From positions 1 to 22,178 of the forward strand of contig JNDT01001791.1 of NCBI GenBank assembly GCA_000697055.1: 22,178 bases of DNA, read 5' to 3'. The stretch comes from Saksenaea vasiformis B4078. Taxonomy: Eukaryota; Mucoromycota; Mucoromycetes; Mucorales; Saksenaeaceae. The notes under the pieces are model-generated. The model saw nothing but the letters and a program-made list of their open reading frames with translations. It was not told the DNA's origin and did no database searches. The translations under genes and the position numbers were made by a program. Below are positions 8,632 to 19,269 of this stretch, one piece after another. Position 1 is the stretch's first letter, and every line of letters begins with the position of its first letter.

Positions 8632-10242
8632 ATGTCTTCTCGTACAGGGTGTAGACCGCTTCGTTCGAGGGTAACAATGAACTTCTGCTGATATAAATCG
8701 GTTAATTCCCTCATAGGATAATAGAGCGAGAGCTGACTTGGACCAAGAAATTCTTCAACGATGCACACGGGGTTTCCATTTTAATGGGAAAGCTTCTGAA
8801 TGCACAGCACTGAAACTGAAGGAGGAGGATGACTTCTACAGATTATTCCACAGCTACGAGCCTTCTATCGCAGCACCCTTGGCGCATGTGTGCACAAGAA
8901 TTATCAAAACGGCGGACCTTGAGAATGAGGTAGCCCTTGATTGCAACTTCCACGAAAATTTTCCAAAAGCGTTTGCTTACGATGTGGGTGCATCTGAAAC
9001 TTGCACTCCGCCACAGCCCACGGAGAAGATCTCGAAATGTATTATATCCTATATCCCTTGCGCAGAGGTAACATCAAAATCCCTGTCCTGGTTATGCGTA
9101 CAGTTATCAACTGCAATGCTAGGTGCATACTTCAGGATATGTTACGTACACCCAGGAATTTCGAGACCAAATTAGAGAGGCGCTGAATAAATGCAGCTTT
9201 AAGGAAAAGTATGAGGCGCTGCAGGAAATATTTGAGGAATACGGATACTACTATCCTTCCAGAGTGCTGTTGGGTATATGGATCGCTAAGTATATACATC
9301 TCTAAACTCTAATCCTTAATTGTCAGGCGGCAGGCTTGTTTGCGCGGAAAACGAGTACACAAGAGAGGAATTCCCGCAGGAACTTGAACGACACACTAAA
9401 TGTGCCCTTTCAAGTAAAGATGTGGCGAGGAAGATTGTGATAGAAGACAGGAATCCCGGTATTCAGACATCTTAGGTAGACTTAAATAGCGACTATATTG
9501 TAGCAGACACGAGTTTCTCATGCTATGCTTAGGTGGAGATTATCAGGATCTGTTAACTAGGAATGACTTTCAGCTATGGGTATCAAGTATCTCTCAGGAA
9601 CCAAAAATAATCCAGTTCAAGGATATGAAGCCATTGTACGATATTCTTGACGGAGATGAGCGTGAACAAGTGCGAGAAATCTATGATTGGAATATCACAG
9701 ACCTGAACTACGTATTTTACAATTGTTCATTCGAGTTTTCTGCTCGTGATTTTTCTAATAGGCGACCTATTCATACGTACGGCACACATCTTTGTGAGTT
9801 TCAGTGCTCAAACTATACAAATGATCCTGTTACAGAAGAGCATGTGCAAAACCAAGATAGTAAGAGTATCACTTGTCATACTGGTTATAGCCTAACGTTT
9901 TTTCCTTTTATAGACAGCGTATTGTTCTTTATGGATGCTGAAAAGATTGAAAAAGATATCTATGAAGATCGCGTGCATCCACCTATGATCACCTTTGTTG
10001 AGAAATCCAAAGATTATGGTCTTCATCCTGTGAAATATGGGGATACAGTTTATGTGCAGTTACATGATCGCAAATTTGAGTACGCGGCGGGGAAGCAAAT
10101 TAAGAAGTTTATCACATTGTTACCACGTACCCTCTCTGGAAATGCGAAGTGTTTTACAGTTATCGCGGCACAATTATCACCGACATTGCTACAGGAATGG
10201 TACTGTAAACATTTACGAGAGCAAATTGTTCCAACAAAGTGA
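8632..10242 (+). CDS. divergent MACPF-like domain protein, first module of the tandem locus
   Basis: Exons 8632-8670, 8717-9067, 9123-9273, 9327-9458 and 9533-10242 join in frame to 460 residues. ATG 8632 was chosen because the short first exon splices in phase onto the next (MSSRTGCRPLRSR then DNRARAD). About residues 140-180 read EFRDQIREAL..IFEEYGYYYPSRVLLGGRL, and from about 225 GGDYQDLL..FQLWVSSISQEPKII..MKPLYDIL. This order resembles the F..YG.H....LGG and GG[DN]..W..S..P..I..PI..L blocks of the MACPF (perforin-like) superfamily, though the signature YGTH is YGYY here. The C-terminal part has PVKYGDTVYVQL, echoed later by IELGDVIALQS, as in small beta-trefoil-like repeats. No signal peptide was seen. 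The TGA at 10240-10242 may be read past by splicing into the next module. MACPF assignment is inferred from motifs; activity as a pore former is not shown. Confidence 0.55.
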
Positions 10243-13151
10243 TTAGGAAAGTTATCCGACATATCCCTAGGGACGATGGTTTCTGGGATCATTCAGAAAC
10301 GGGCTATCACACAGATGTTGAAGATTATATCGAGCTTGGGGACGTGATCGCATTACAAAGCGAAATCGACAATAGGCCTGTATATTTGCACATAGTGCGT
10401 AGCCATTATCGACAAACTTTACCTCCACCAAAAAGAACTATACATCCGATCTTATCCGAAGCGCGCGTATCTTTAGTCGTTGCAACGCTAGGACAATTTT
10501 CTAATGCTCTCCGAAGTCAATGGTGCATCGACGCGTATGGGGGACAACAAAAAAAGTTCTCGAAATCGGAGATAGTTAACTCTCTCCTCAGGCATTGGAA
10601 GAGGGGCGTACACAGCGATGGACAGCTAACCAGCACAAAGCCGTTGGAAATATGTGTTCGACGAAATAGAAGAAGAACCAGAGATGTATGTGACTCGGAG
10701 TCGGATGTCATCTCTTCGAACCTTACCAAGGAGGATCGAGTGTACTATGAGTGCATTAAGGGCATCCAGGCAGATAACATCGATTTGGAGCTTGGCGCGA
10801 TGTTTGACTCAAGTTTTCGATCACAGTTAATACCTACCTTGCATTCAGCAACAGAGCCGCCTGATTTGCCAGGGGATGCAACCTGCCCATGGACGATAAT
10901 CATATATGCGCAACGTTATAAGGTCAGTTGAGCATGGCGCTCTTGGGGATTCTGAAAAGCTGGAGCTAGTATTTCGAAAACACGGATACTTCTATCCATC
11001 AGCCATAGCGTTAGGTAAACCTTCATTATGTTAAGATAATGCGTACCAAACTCTGGCAGGTGGTAAAGTCGAAATTGAATGCGATCAGGATCCGGGACAG
11101 ATTGGCCTTGAAAATGGGGAAAATTGCGCAACAAGTTTTATGCGGAAGAGAATATCACCGAAAATTGAAGAGATAGTTTCTTCCGCACAATATTGCAAAG
11201 TTACAGGTATAATAAATAGACTTTTATACGATGACATCCATCATTCACTTTTCCTCGATTTTTTTTTCTTATCCGCTGGAATAGGTGGAGACACATCACT
11301 TTTACAAGGATCGCATAATCGCACGATATCATCCTATAAACAATTCAATGTTCAACAATGGTTGGAATCAATCGAAGCAAACCCGCTTATTATCCAGCTC
11401 CAGGAGCTTGTTCCTATATATACGCTTTTGCCGATTCGTTTACAGTGTGAAGTGAAACGGGTAGTCAAGGAAGATGTTCAGAAACGATTCTCGCTACACA
11501 TACATCGCGATTCTACACAACATATCAGCCATAGCAACGCGGACCAGGTGAACATGTCCGATCTATTAACTTTCCATGATCATCACATAGCACGATACAA
11601 GCTATGGACTATGTACGCTAAAGGATATGGTGCCTCTGAGAGCTTTACTGGCCTATGTGAACTGTTTGACAAAGCTCTTGATGAAAAGCCCAGTCCCGAT
11701 GCCCAATATGAGATCGGGATTGCGTATAAAGATGGAAAAGGAATACGGCCAAGCGACAAAGAAGCACATAGATGGTTCGAAAAAGCCGCTGTACAGCAAC
11801 ATGCGGAAACGCAATACATTCTTGGAACAATGTACAGGGACGGTAAAGGTGTGGTCCAAGACGACGTTAAATCGTTTAAAATGTTCCAAGGCGCGGCCAG
11901 AAGAGAGCATGCACCTGCGCAGTGTGAAGTTGGGAAAATGTATAAGCATGGTACTGGGACAGAAAAAAACTATTTGGAGGCATTCAAATATTTCGAGAAA
12001 GCTACAGAGCAAAACCATACCGAAGCGCAGTATTACCTTGGAATTGCATTCAAACATGGCGAAGGTGTAGATCAGGACTATACTACCGCATTGGAGTGGC
12101 TCTGCAAAGCAGCTCAGCAAGGCTATTCCGAGGCACACAACGCTATTGCGTCTATGTACTACAACGGTGAAGGAATCGAGAAAGACTATGAAAAAGCCCT
12201 CGAATGCTTCCGATTATCTGCTGAAGAAAACAATCCTAAAGCTCAGTTTAACCTCGGCGTCCTGTACAGTGATGACGAAGGGATTAATCCGGACTATATC
12301 AAGGCATTTGAATGGTTTCATAAATCTGCTATCCAAAACGACAGCGATGCGCAGTACAACCTTGGAATGATGTACCTGTGTGGTGAAGGAGTTGAGCAAT
12401 CTCACCTTCAAGCGTTCCGATGGTTTCGGAAGCTGCACATATGGAAAACGCCGACGCGTTGTATAATTTGGGGTGCATGTATTGTCAGGGAATGCATAAG
12501 AAACGAGACTATGAGGAGGGTTTTCAGTATTTCCTCAAAGCCGCTAAACGCGACAGTATCGACGCGCAATATAACGTCGGGGTCATGTATGAAGATGGCC
12601 TAGGAGTTGCTCAAGATTATTGTGCAGCTTTCAAATGGTTCAAGAGAGCCGCTGATAGGAACGATCCTGGATCGCAATGGAGAGTTGGTATCATGTACAG
12701 AGACGGACGAGGCGTGGACAGGGATCTTGTGGAGGCGGCTAAGTGGTTGACAAAAGCGGCTGGGCAGAACAACGTGGATGCGCAAATTCAATTAGGAATG
12801 ATGCACAGAGACGGTTATGGTGCGGATAAAGACTTTTCAAAAGCGGTCGAGTGGTACAGAAAAGCAGCCGAGCAGAACAGCGCGGATGGCCAATATTATG
12901 TGGGAACGATGTACCAATGCGGAAATGGTGTAGGACAATCTCACGAAGCAGCATTCAGGTGGTTTCAAAAGGCGGCAGAACAGAACCATTCGAAAGCGCT
13001 TGAACAAGTTCGTAGCTATGTAGACAGTGCGAGAACATCATCATCCGATATGAGCTCGTTATTCCAAACGAGCTCAACCTTCGATACAAATTCATTGATC
13101 GGCACAAGCGAATCAATCGAGACAACCTTATCACTCAATAAAAGCTCATGA
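10243..13151 (+). CDS. second MACPF-like module plus 13 Sel1 repeats (same gene as, or tandem paralogue of, the preceding module; frameshifted)
   Basis: Frame 3 runs from 10243 to 10931 without an ATG before 10800, which argues that it is an internal part of the preceding gene. It carries IELGDVIALQS, a basic RRNRRRTR stretch and CPWTIIIYAQRYK. Near 10929 the coding sense moves to frame 1: EKLELVFRKHGYFYPSAIAL, then intron 11015-11059, then GGKVEIE. Intron 11207-11284 splits the next glycine pair, giving GGDTSLL..WLESIEANPLII..VPIYTLL. This repeats the first module. From 11596 come 13 Sel1-type repeats of 36 residues, then a Ser/Thr-rich tail ending in SLNKSS. A missing A near 12430 shifts the frame inside repeat 8; the repeats continue in the new frame to TGA 13149. 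Sel1 repeats are helical scaffolds for protein contacts. The frame changes near 10240 and 10929 could be very short introns (10239-10270, 10923-10959), mutations or sequence errors. Confidence 0.6.
11596..12989 (+). repeat. array of 13 Sel1-like repeats (36 codons each)
   Basis: The unit follows A.AQYNLG.MY..G.GV..D...A..WF.KAA.Q.. . Repeat 1 is weak (YKLWTMYAKGYG); the rest are clear. The frame slips by one base within repeat 8 near 12430, but spacing of the protein repeats is kept across the slip. Confidence 0.92.
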
Positions 13152-13257
13152 TTTCGGTCGATCACGCTCCTAGAGTCCTGCCTCTACTATACATGGAATT
13201 ATATAGTTGTACTGTACCTTGCAACGGATGCTACACACAGCAAAGTAGCTTGTCAAG

Positions 13258-13263
13258 AATAAA
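13258..13263 (+). terminator. possible polyadenylation signal of the Sel1-repeat gene
   Basis: AATAAA lies about 107 bp after the stop at 13149-13151, a plausible 3' UTR distance. Confidence 0.4.
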
Positions 13264-13471
13264 TCATAAACCGGCATACTGCAAGTTCGTAACTGTGTAG
13301 TGCAAAACTACTTTATATCCCTTTTAAATCAAGCAAAACTGAGTATACCTGATAGGTTAAAGCAACTTAAGGTATTCGTGAATAATCAGTACTAGATTCT
13401 ACATATGTCGTGTCTGTACATCTTTGTCATACACGTGGGTTTCTGATCAGTACAGCAGATATTACTTCTCC

Positions 13472-13556
13472 GAATTCGGTTATCTAGAGGAAGTCTTGGT
13501 GATAATTCTTTTTCACGAGATTAAAATCCTACAAAATGAGTCTCACGGACTTCACC
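13472..13556 (+). repeat. diverged dispersed repeat, copy B
   Basis: Partner of the inverted copy at 6531-6622. The blocks 13472-13492 and 13538-13556 are the conserved parts. The surrounding frame reads SEFGYLEEVLV..NESHGLHRLALGNWH, apparently part of a decayed coding sequence. With copy A it brackets the MACPF-like/Sel1 locus. Confidence 0.6.
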
Positions 13557-14042
13557 GCTTGGCACTCGGTAACTGGCACTACATAATGACGTTGTCTTGT
13601 TTTCAGTGGGAAAAGATTCACTGTTGGAGACAAAATATCATTCAGTTTTACTAAATCATTTGGACACTCGATAAACAGCAATAGGGGAGGCCAAAAGTTG
13701 CACAGCTAGCTGAATGTCGATTCTGTAAGACTTTCTGATGTTCCTTTTTTGACAAGAGCAAAATGCATAATAGGCCTTCAGTGCTCTAACACCTCCCGTC
13801 CTACTTTCTCGACAATGAGCATATACGATCTCTTGTACACTTCAGTTGTTATCCATAGAGATTGAAGCTATGGTTGTTTCACTGTCGGCGGAATGTTGAA
13901 CGAACCCAGATCCACATCGATTGGTTTATACCACTGGTCAGGACAAAAAAGATATCTCATTGGCCATTGGTTGCACTGATATTGTGCCAAGTCACAAACA
14001 CACTTCTGGAAGCGATCTATCTTCTCGACTCGATCGTTTACG

Positions 14043-15408
14043 ATGCCCGGATCGGAAAACAGTAGCAGCGATCAGGAGGAGACAACGACTGTGGTGCCAA
14101 CTAATTTCGATGTCGATAATCTTCCGCCGTCATTCCGAAGTTTCCTTACTGACAATGCCATCGATCCTGAAATTTACACCGTCACCAATCTTCCCCGATT
14201 CGTGCGATGGAATACCCGTGTGACTACCGATGAGTTGCCTACTGTCGAACAATTGCGAGAACAACTACAAACAGATAAAGTGTGGGAAGTGCCAGGAATC
14301 CGTGGATTCTTCGGGATCGAGTTGTCTGACCAGCGACTAGTGGATATTCCTGCGTAAGTCGACTATGATGTTTGCCTTTTTAATAATGGTAAAGTTACAA
14401 GGACCACAAGATATTCGGGATAGATCTGAGTTCTGCTGTTGCAGTAGAGGCACTTGAGATTGATAATGATGACCATGTGCTGGATCTGTGCTGCGCACCG
14501 GGAGCCAAACTTTGCATGATCGCCAATATTTTAGGTGAGCAAGGCACAGGTACAGTGACGGGTGTCGATCTGGCGGCTCATAGATTGGCAACCTGTCGAT
14601 CGCTACTGAGGAGATACAATGTTGGTTCACGTGCACGGTTGTTTGAGGCGGACGGCACTGCATTTGACATCGGTGCACCATCTCGGTTAGGTAGCAAATG
14701 GTTGGCATCCGAGGAACCACCAAAAAAACGGTCAAAAAAAGAAATCAAGCAACCGTTCTGGGCACCAAAAACCTTGCGATACGACCCACAACAACCCGAT
14801 CGCGCATATGACAAGGTATGACAGATATATTGCTGTGTTGTATTTGGACTAAAGGGACCGCGCGATTTACAGGTCCTAGTGGACGCAGAGTGTACACATG
14901 ATGGATCTATCGCTCATATTCTCAAGGTAAAGGATTAGCAAGTGGCTATCTCGATGGATTCTCACCTATAATTAGTACGAGAAATGGGGCTGGGATCAAT
15001 TCGAGAAAAATTTTATGGATCCACATCGGCTGGGAACCGTTTGTCAGTTGCAGGTAATTTATTATAGAAAAGGCATCCTATAATTGAATCTTTCTGCACC
15101 TATAGCGTGACTTAATGAAACAAGCTTGGATGAAGCTCAAAGACGACGGAATCATGGTGTACAGCACATGCTCTCTGACGGCTAGTCAAAATGAAGAGAA
15201 TGTTGCCTGGTTTTTAGAACATCATAAGGATGCTAACTTGGAGAAGGTTCCATTGATGGAAACGTTGAAAATCGATCTGGCATCGATCAAACGAACGGCA
15301 GCTGCGGAAAAAATACAAAAATCAATGGAAACATGTTGTTTACGGTTTGATCCGCTTGTAAGCCGTACAAGTGGCTTTTTCCTTGCAAGGTTTAGAAAAA
15401 GGAAATAA
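14043..15408 (+). CDS. NOL1/NOP2/Sun-family RNA cytosine-C5 methyltransferase
   Basis: Five exons (14043-14353, 14395-14815, 14873-14926, 14976-15053, 15106-15408) join to 388 residues. The enzyme class moves a methyl group from S-adenosylmethionine to C5 of cytosine in tRNA or rRNA. The N-terminal part has LPRFVRWNTR, the family's PRYxRxN-like segment. The SAM-binding motif I is LDLCCAPGAKL (about residue 148), with TGVDLAAHR after it. Motif IV is LVDAECTHDGS, where most members have D-x-PC; motif VI is YSTCSLTASQNEEN with the catalytic TCS cysteine. The protein ends LARFRKRK. Introns are 41-57 bp with GT-AG ends. Intron 1 uses the acceptor at 14394, not a nearby AG at 14402, because only that keeps AYKDHKIFGIDLSS in frame. 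The paralogue (NSUN3, 4, 5 or 6 type) and its RNA target cannot be fixed from sequence alone. Confidence 0.9.
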
Positions 15409-16137
15409 AATCGAAATAATTTTGTTGACTTCACTTGCTTTTATCCTCCCTCTCTTTTTTAATAAAGAAAAGGGTTGGTCACTGTCTTGTTTCCAGCTGC
15501 TATTAGGGTGGAGAGTAACTTCATCCTAATGACAAGAGGAATGCCGCCAACCCTTTATCATAACATACTCTACGTTGCTCTGACTAAATATACGTTGCTT
15601 TCCGACACCGGCGTTTGTTGTAAGTGTCGATATTTATACCAAATGCAACCTTCGACACACCGGAATCATACGTTATGATAACCTTTGCATCTCTTTCACA
15701 CTATGCGTTCTCATTTACCAGATTATTCTGCCATAAACTGGATTAAGTTCAAAAAATTGTAGAACGATAATGTAATGAACGTCAGTCGCCCTTAAATAAC
15801 CATTTTATCTCATTGTATGGAGTGTTTCTTGTGTCATAACGGAAACAATCTATAGCACGGAACGCTGCATGAGAAAAGTACAGCACGCTAGTACATGTGT
15901 TGAAATCCACATAGAAAGGACGCTTTCTCAGTACAAAGTTTATTTAGAAGAAAGCCAAGCTATCTTGAGCTAAGCAGAATTTTTACATGACAGTAAAGGA
16001 GGCGTCAACCGACTCCGACCGATATCGGAAGCCTTCCATTGGCAATTAAACAGGGACCGGGGCACTACTTACATCGTTCCCGTATATGAATGACTGGAAC
16101 TAATACTCAGTACCTGTGTTCGTATATCACCTGAACG
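15409..16137. other. intergenic, no gene seen
   Basis: Spacer between two genes on the same strand. It has a candidate polyadenylation signal for the methyltransferase at 15461 and no recognisable RNA gene or mobile element. The promoter of the ADAM gene should lie at its right end, but no clear TATA box was identified. Confidence 0.5.
15461..15466 (+). terminator. possible polyadenylation signal of the methyltransferase gene
   Basis: AATAAA after a T-rich tract, about 53 bp past the stop codon. Confidence 0.5.
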
Positions 16138-19100
16138 ATGTCCATTCTTTGTCTATACCTCATAGCAGGCGTAATTGCAGTCAATGGTGGAGTGATACAC
16201 TTGATGAATGAAAAGCGACAATATAAGCTCACTCATCGATCATTCAGGTTGGACTTTACCGCCTGAGCGTATCACATGGGTAGAACCTGTTTTGAACCCG
16301 GAACTATCCATTATACCGGACTCCACCGACACAATTAGATATTACACTGAACTTAGACATACCGATTCATTCATTCTACGATTCACAGCATTCTCTACGA
16401 CGATCTCCCTGAAACTCACACCAAATAACGAACTTTTCCACCCCGGCGCGACTACAACCATTTTTGATAGCGATGGAACGCAATCCAAACAAAAACTGGA
16501 TCATAAAGATTATCGGGTCTACAAAGGTTATGTCATGGATGATCATATGGAGAGTTGGGCACGGATTACAATACGCCAAGATATCGAGTAAGGAAACAAA
16601 GCTGCGGCGAACGCTTACCCACATAATCTATTTTTACATATAGACATGAACACAACTACCCTCTATTTGAAGGCGTGTTTTCAAAGTCTGGTGACATATA
16701 TCATATTCAGACACAAACCAATTTTCGCTTAAAAAAACGGGAAGATGATCCTTTGCCGAAATTAGACGAGCCCATGGTGATCTACCGCGATTCAGATGTT
16801 GAAAAAACAATAATAGAAGGTCCATCGTTGCAGGCGAGAAGCGATCCGCACGCACGCGATAAATTTAGTGACGATATGTGCGCTATGGAAGAACTAAGCT
16901 ATAACCAAAAGCTTACTGGCATCCGACGTACCTCACTTCCAGATCAATTTTACTGGGAACCAGAGCAGCGGATAGGAAATATTAGTAACAGCTTGTCCCG
17001 AAGAAGTATGCCCGTTCAAGGTTGCCCTACAGCAAGGAAAAGTATGTATTGATTTTTCCCGTCAAGATTAGGCTCATTCAGTTTACCTTCTTTGTATGTT
17101 ATCAAGTTGCTTATATGGGTGCAGGTAAGAAGAAGAAAAAAAACATAGCAGAGGACATCGTGATTAATAGATAACGAGCTTTACAGCTGCAGACTGTAGT
17201 TACGTGAGATCCTACGGTGGCATCAGATCCGCCAGAATACAGATGATCAACGACTGGAACGCAGCGTCAGCTGTTTATGAACGAACCTTTAATATTTCGC
17301 TGGGTCTGATCTATCTTCACATGTCGTCCCCTGAATGTCCCAAACGTCCTACACCAGAAGTGACCTGGAATCAGGATTGTTCACGTTTCTATACAATCAA
17401 TAATCGTCTGAGCGACTTCAGTTTGTGGAGAGGAAAAAGAGGAGAAGATGGTGCAGCCCTGTGGCATCTCATGACGAAATGCTCGTATGTATCGGCGCTA
17501 TAAATGGAAAAGAACTTAACGTCTCGAATTGATTAATAGAACTGGTGTCAAGGTCGGTATAGCATGGCTTAGCCAACTGTGTGAAGCGCAGGCTTCACAA
17601 CAGATTGAAGGTAAGCTCTATTAGGTGAAGCATAGACCATTCAGTTAATTTCACTGAAGATAATGGATCTTTTGAATGGGTATCTGGCACTGGTGTTTCA
17701 TCCATCACAAGAGACGAATGGAAGGTCGTCGCACACGAAATTGGTCACGGATTTGGTAACAAAGCGCTACCTATTTGTTTTCCACCGAAGCTTATATGGA
17801 TGCTATCTAGGTGCTATCCACGACTGCACAGCACGAAATTGCCCTTGTACAGGAAATTGTGGATGCTGCCCTCTTAGTGAAAAGAAATGTAGTGCTGGCG
17901 AGACTTATCTTATGAATCCGACAAGTAACGTGTCTACCGAAGAGTTCAGCCCATGTTCTATATCTGACATTTGCGGTTCATTCCCCAATATTGGTTATTG
18001 CCTACATTGTAAGCTCTTTTTGAAAAAGATTTTTTTATTTTGACGTTCTACTTCCCCACACAGCGCCTGGTGTACGCACCCAAACACCATTCTCTCTGTG
18101 TGGTAATGGTATCCTGGAACCCGGAGAAGAGTGCGATCCAGGGCTAACTGATAGTGCTTGTTGCTATGCACGGACATGCCGTTTAAAGCCTGGTGCTGTA
18201 TGCGAGTGAGTATTACGTGAGGAAAACGACCGTTCTCAGGATCTGACCATCGATTCCTATTTTACAGTGATTTTAGCCAAATGTGCTGCCTGAACTGCTC
18301 CATTGCTCCCAAGGAGACAGTCTGTCGACCTCCTGTCTCTGAATGCGACCTTCCAGAGTATTGCACGGGCCGATCGACACAGTGTCCAACAGATCAGTAC
18401 GAGCCTGACGGATCATCCTGTGCAAATAATAGGATGAAATGCGCTTCTGGCGTTTGTACCTCTAGAGACGAGCAATGCACTGCTCGTGGTCTGAGATTGA
18501 ACATTACACAGCAATGTTCTTTTCAAAAAGACTCTTGTCAGATCAGTTGCACTGATCCAATTGACGCTCGGAATTGTCTGGTTCTGAGCGGAATGTTCCT
18601 TGATGGAACGGAGTGCGGCTTAGCTGGCTTTTGTCGCAAAGGTGTTTGTATTGGTACAGGAGCATGTAAGTTGCTTTCATAGTTTAATAATGAAAGAACT
18701 AAGACGCTTTTGTCCCTAAAAAAGGGAACACACTAAAAGCATGGGCCGACCAGAATCGACATATTGCGATTCCTGTATTTCTCCTTGTCGGTCTTTTTGG
18801 CACTGCTCTTCTTGTCTGGTGTTTGTGGTGCTTCATAGACCGAAGGCGTAAGCGATGGGCTGTCGGCAAAGATAAGGATTCACGTCCGTCCTCTTTCGTG
18901 GGTCAGACGAACGACAACCCCAAGCCATTAGCAACAGAAACCGATAAAAAGAGCGCGATAATGCAGGCTCATCCGCCACCAGAGATCAAAGTGGATAGGC
19001 GCTCGCCAGTACATACTCCTGTTGAAGAAGCATGGGAACTGCGGCCAATCTCTGAACCGCGGACGGTGTCTACACGGTCCTCGACTCACCGCTACAATCG

Positions 19101-19269
19101 TTCTGAAGGAAGTTTCTTGTCTTCCTTACACCCGACCGATACAGCTGACACCGCATTGACTCAACAAGATTCTTTACCAATACCCATATCACGACGTCAT
19201 GGTCATTCGAAGGAGGAGGTAGAAGCTATGACGACTGGTACTCATCGGCGAGTGAAGTCGAACGTGTAA
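16138..19269 (+). CDS. ADAM-type disintegrin and metalloprotease, type I membrane protein
   Basis: Eleven exons (16138-16186, 16248-16587, 16644-17041, 17107-17124, 17187-17484, 17540-17610, 17660-17755, 17811-18008, 18064-18205, 18268-18665, 18725-19269) join in frame to 850 residues. In order: signal peptide [17 protein letters not shown]; propeptide ([41 protein letters not shown]) with a dibasic SRRS; a reprolysin-type catalytic domain starting ADCSYV; the zinc site [12 protein letters not shown] (HExxHxxGxxH, from 17734, split by intron 17756-17810); a downstream Met-turn LMNPTSN; a disintegrin domain from [13 protein letters not shown] with loop ECDLPEYC; a cysteine-rich domain; a transmembrane helix ([20 protein letters not shown], about 18764-18823); and a cytoplasmic tail of about 145 residues rich in Pro, Ser and Thr. 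Known for the family: zinc-dependent cleavage of surface proteins. All three zinc histidines and the catalytic glutamate are present, so it should be active. Its substrate is unknown. Confidence 0.93.

Larger units (their letters stand above)
13152..14042. other. intergenic, no gene seen
   Basis: It holds an AATAAA at 13258-13263, about 110 bp after the Sel1 gene stop, that could be its polyadenylation signal, and copy B of the dispersed repeat (13472-13556). The part just before 14043 presumably includes the methyltransferase promoter, but no clear element was recognised. Confidence 0.5.

Noticed and set aside
9775..9800. YGTH text, as in the MACPF signature
   Set aside because: It lies after the GGD/W..S block, not before it as in MACPF proteins; the YGYYYPS..LGG segment upstream fits the expected place better.
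11583..12954. Several minus-strand and shifted open frames across the Sel1 array
   Set aside because: Shadows of the repetitive plus-strand coding sequence, with the same 108-bp periodicity.
17663..17760. Open frame starting ATGGATCTTTTGAATGGG
   Set aside because: It is out of phase with the ADAM exon 17660-17755, whose frame gives the zinc site; only its part after 17811 coincides with the real frame.
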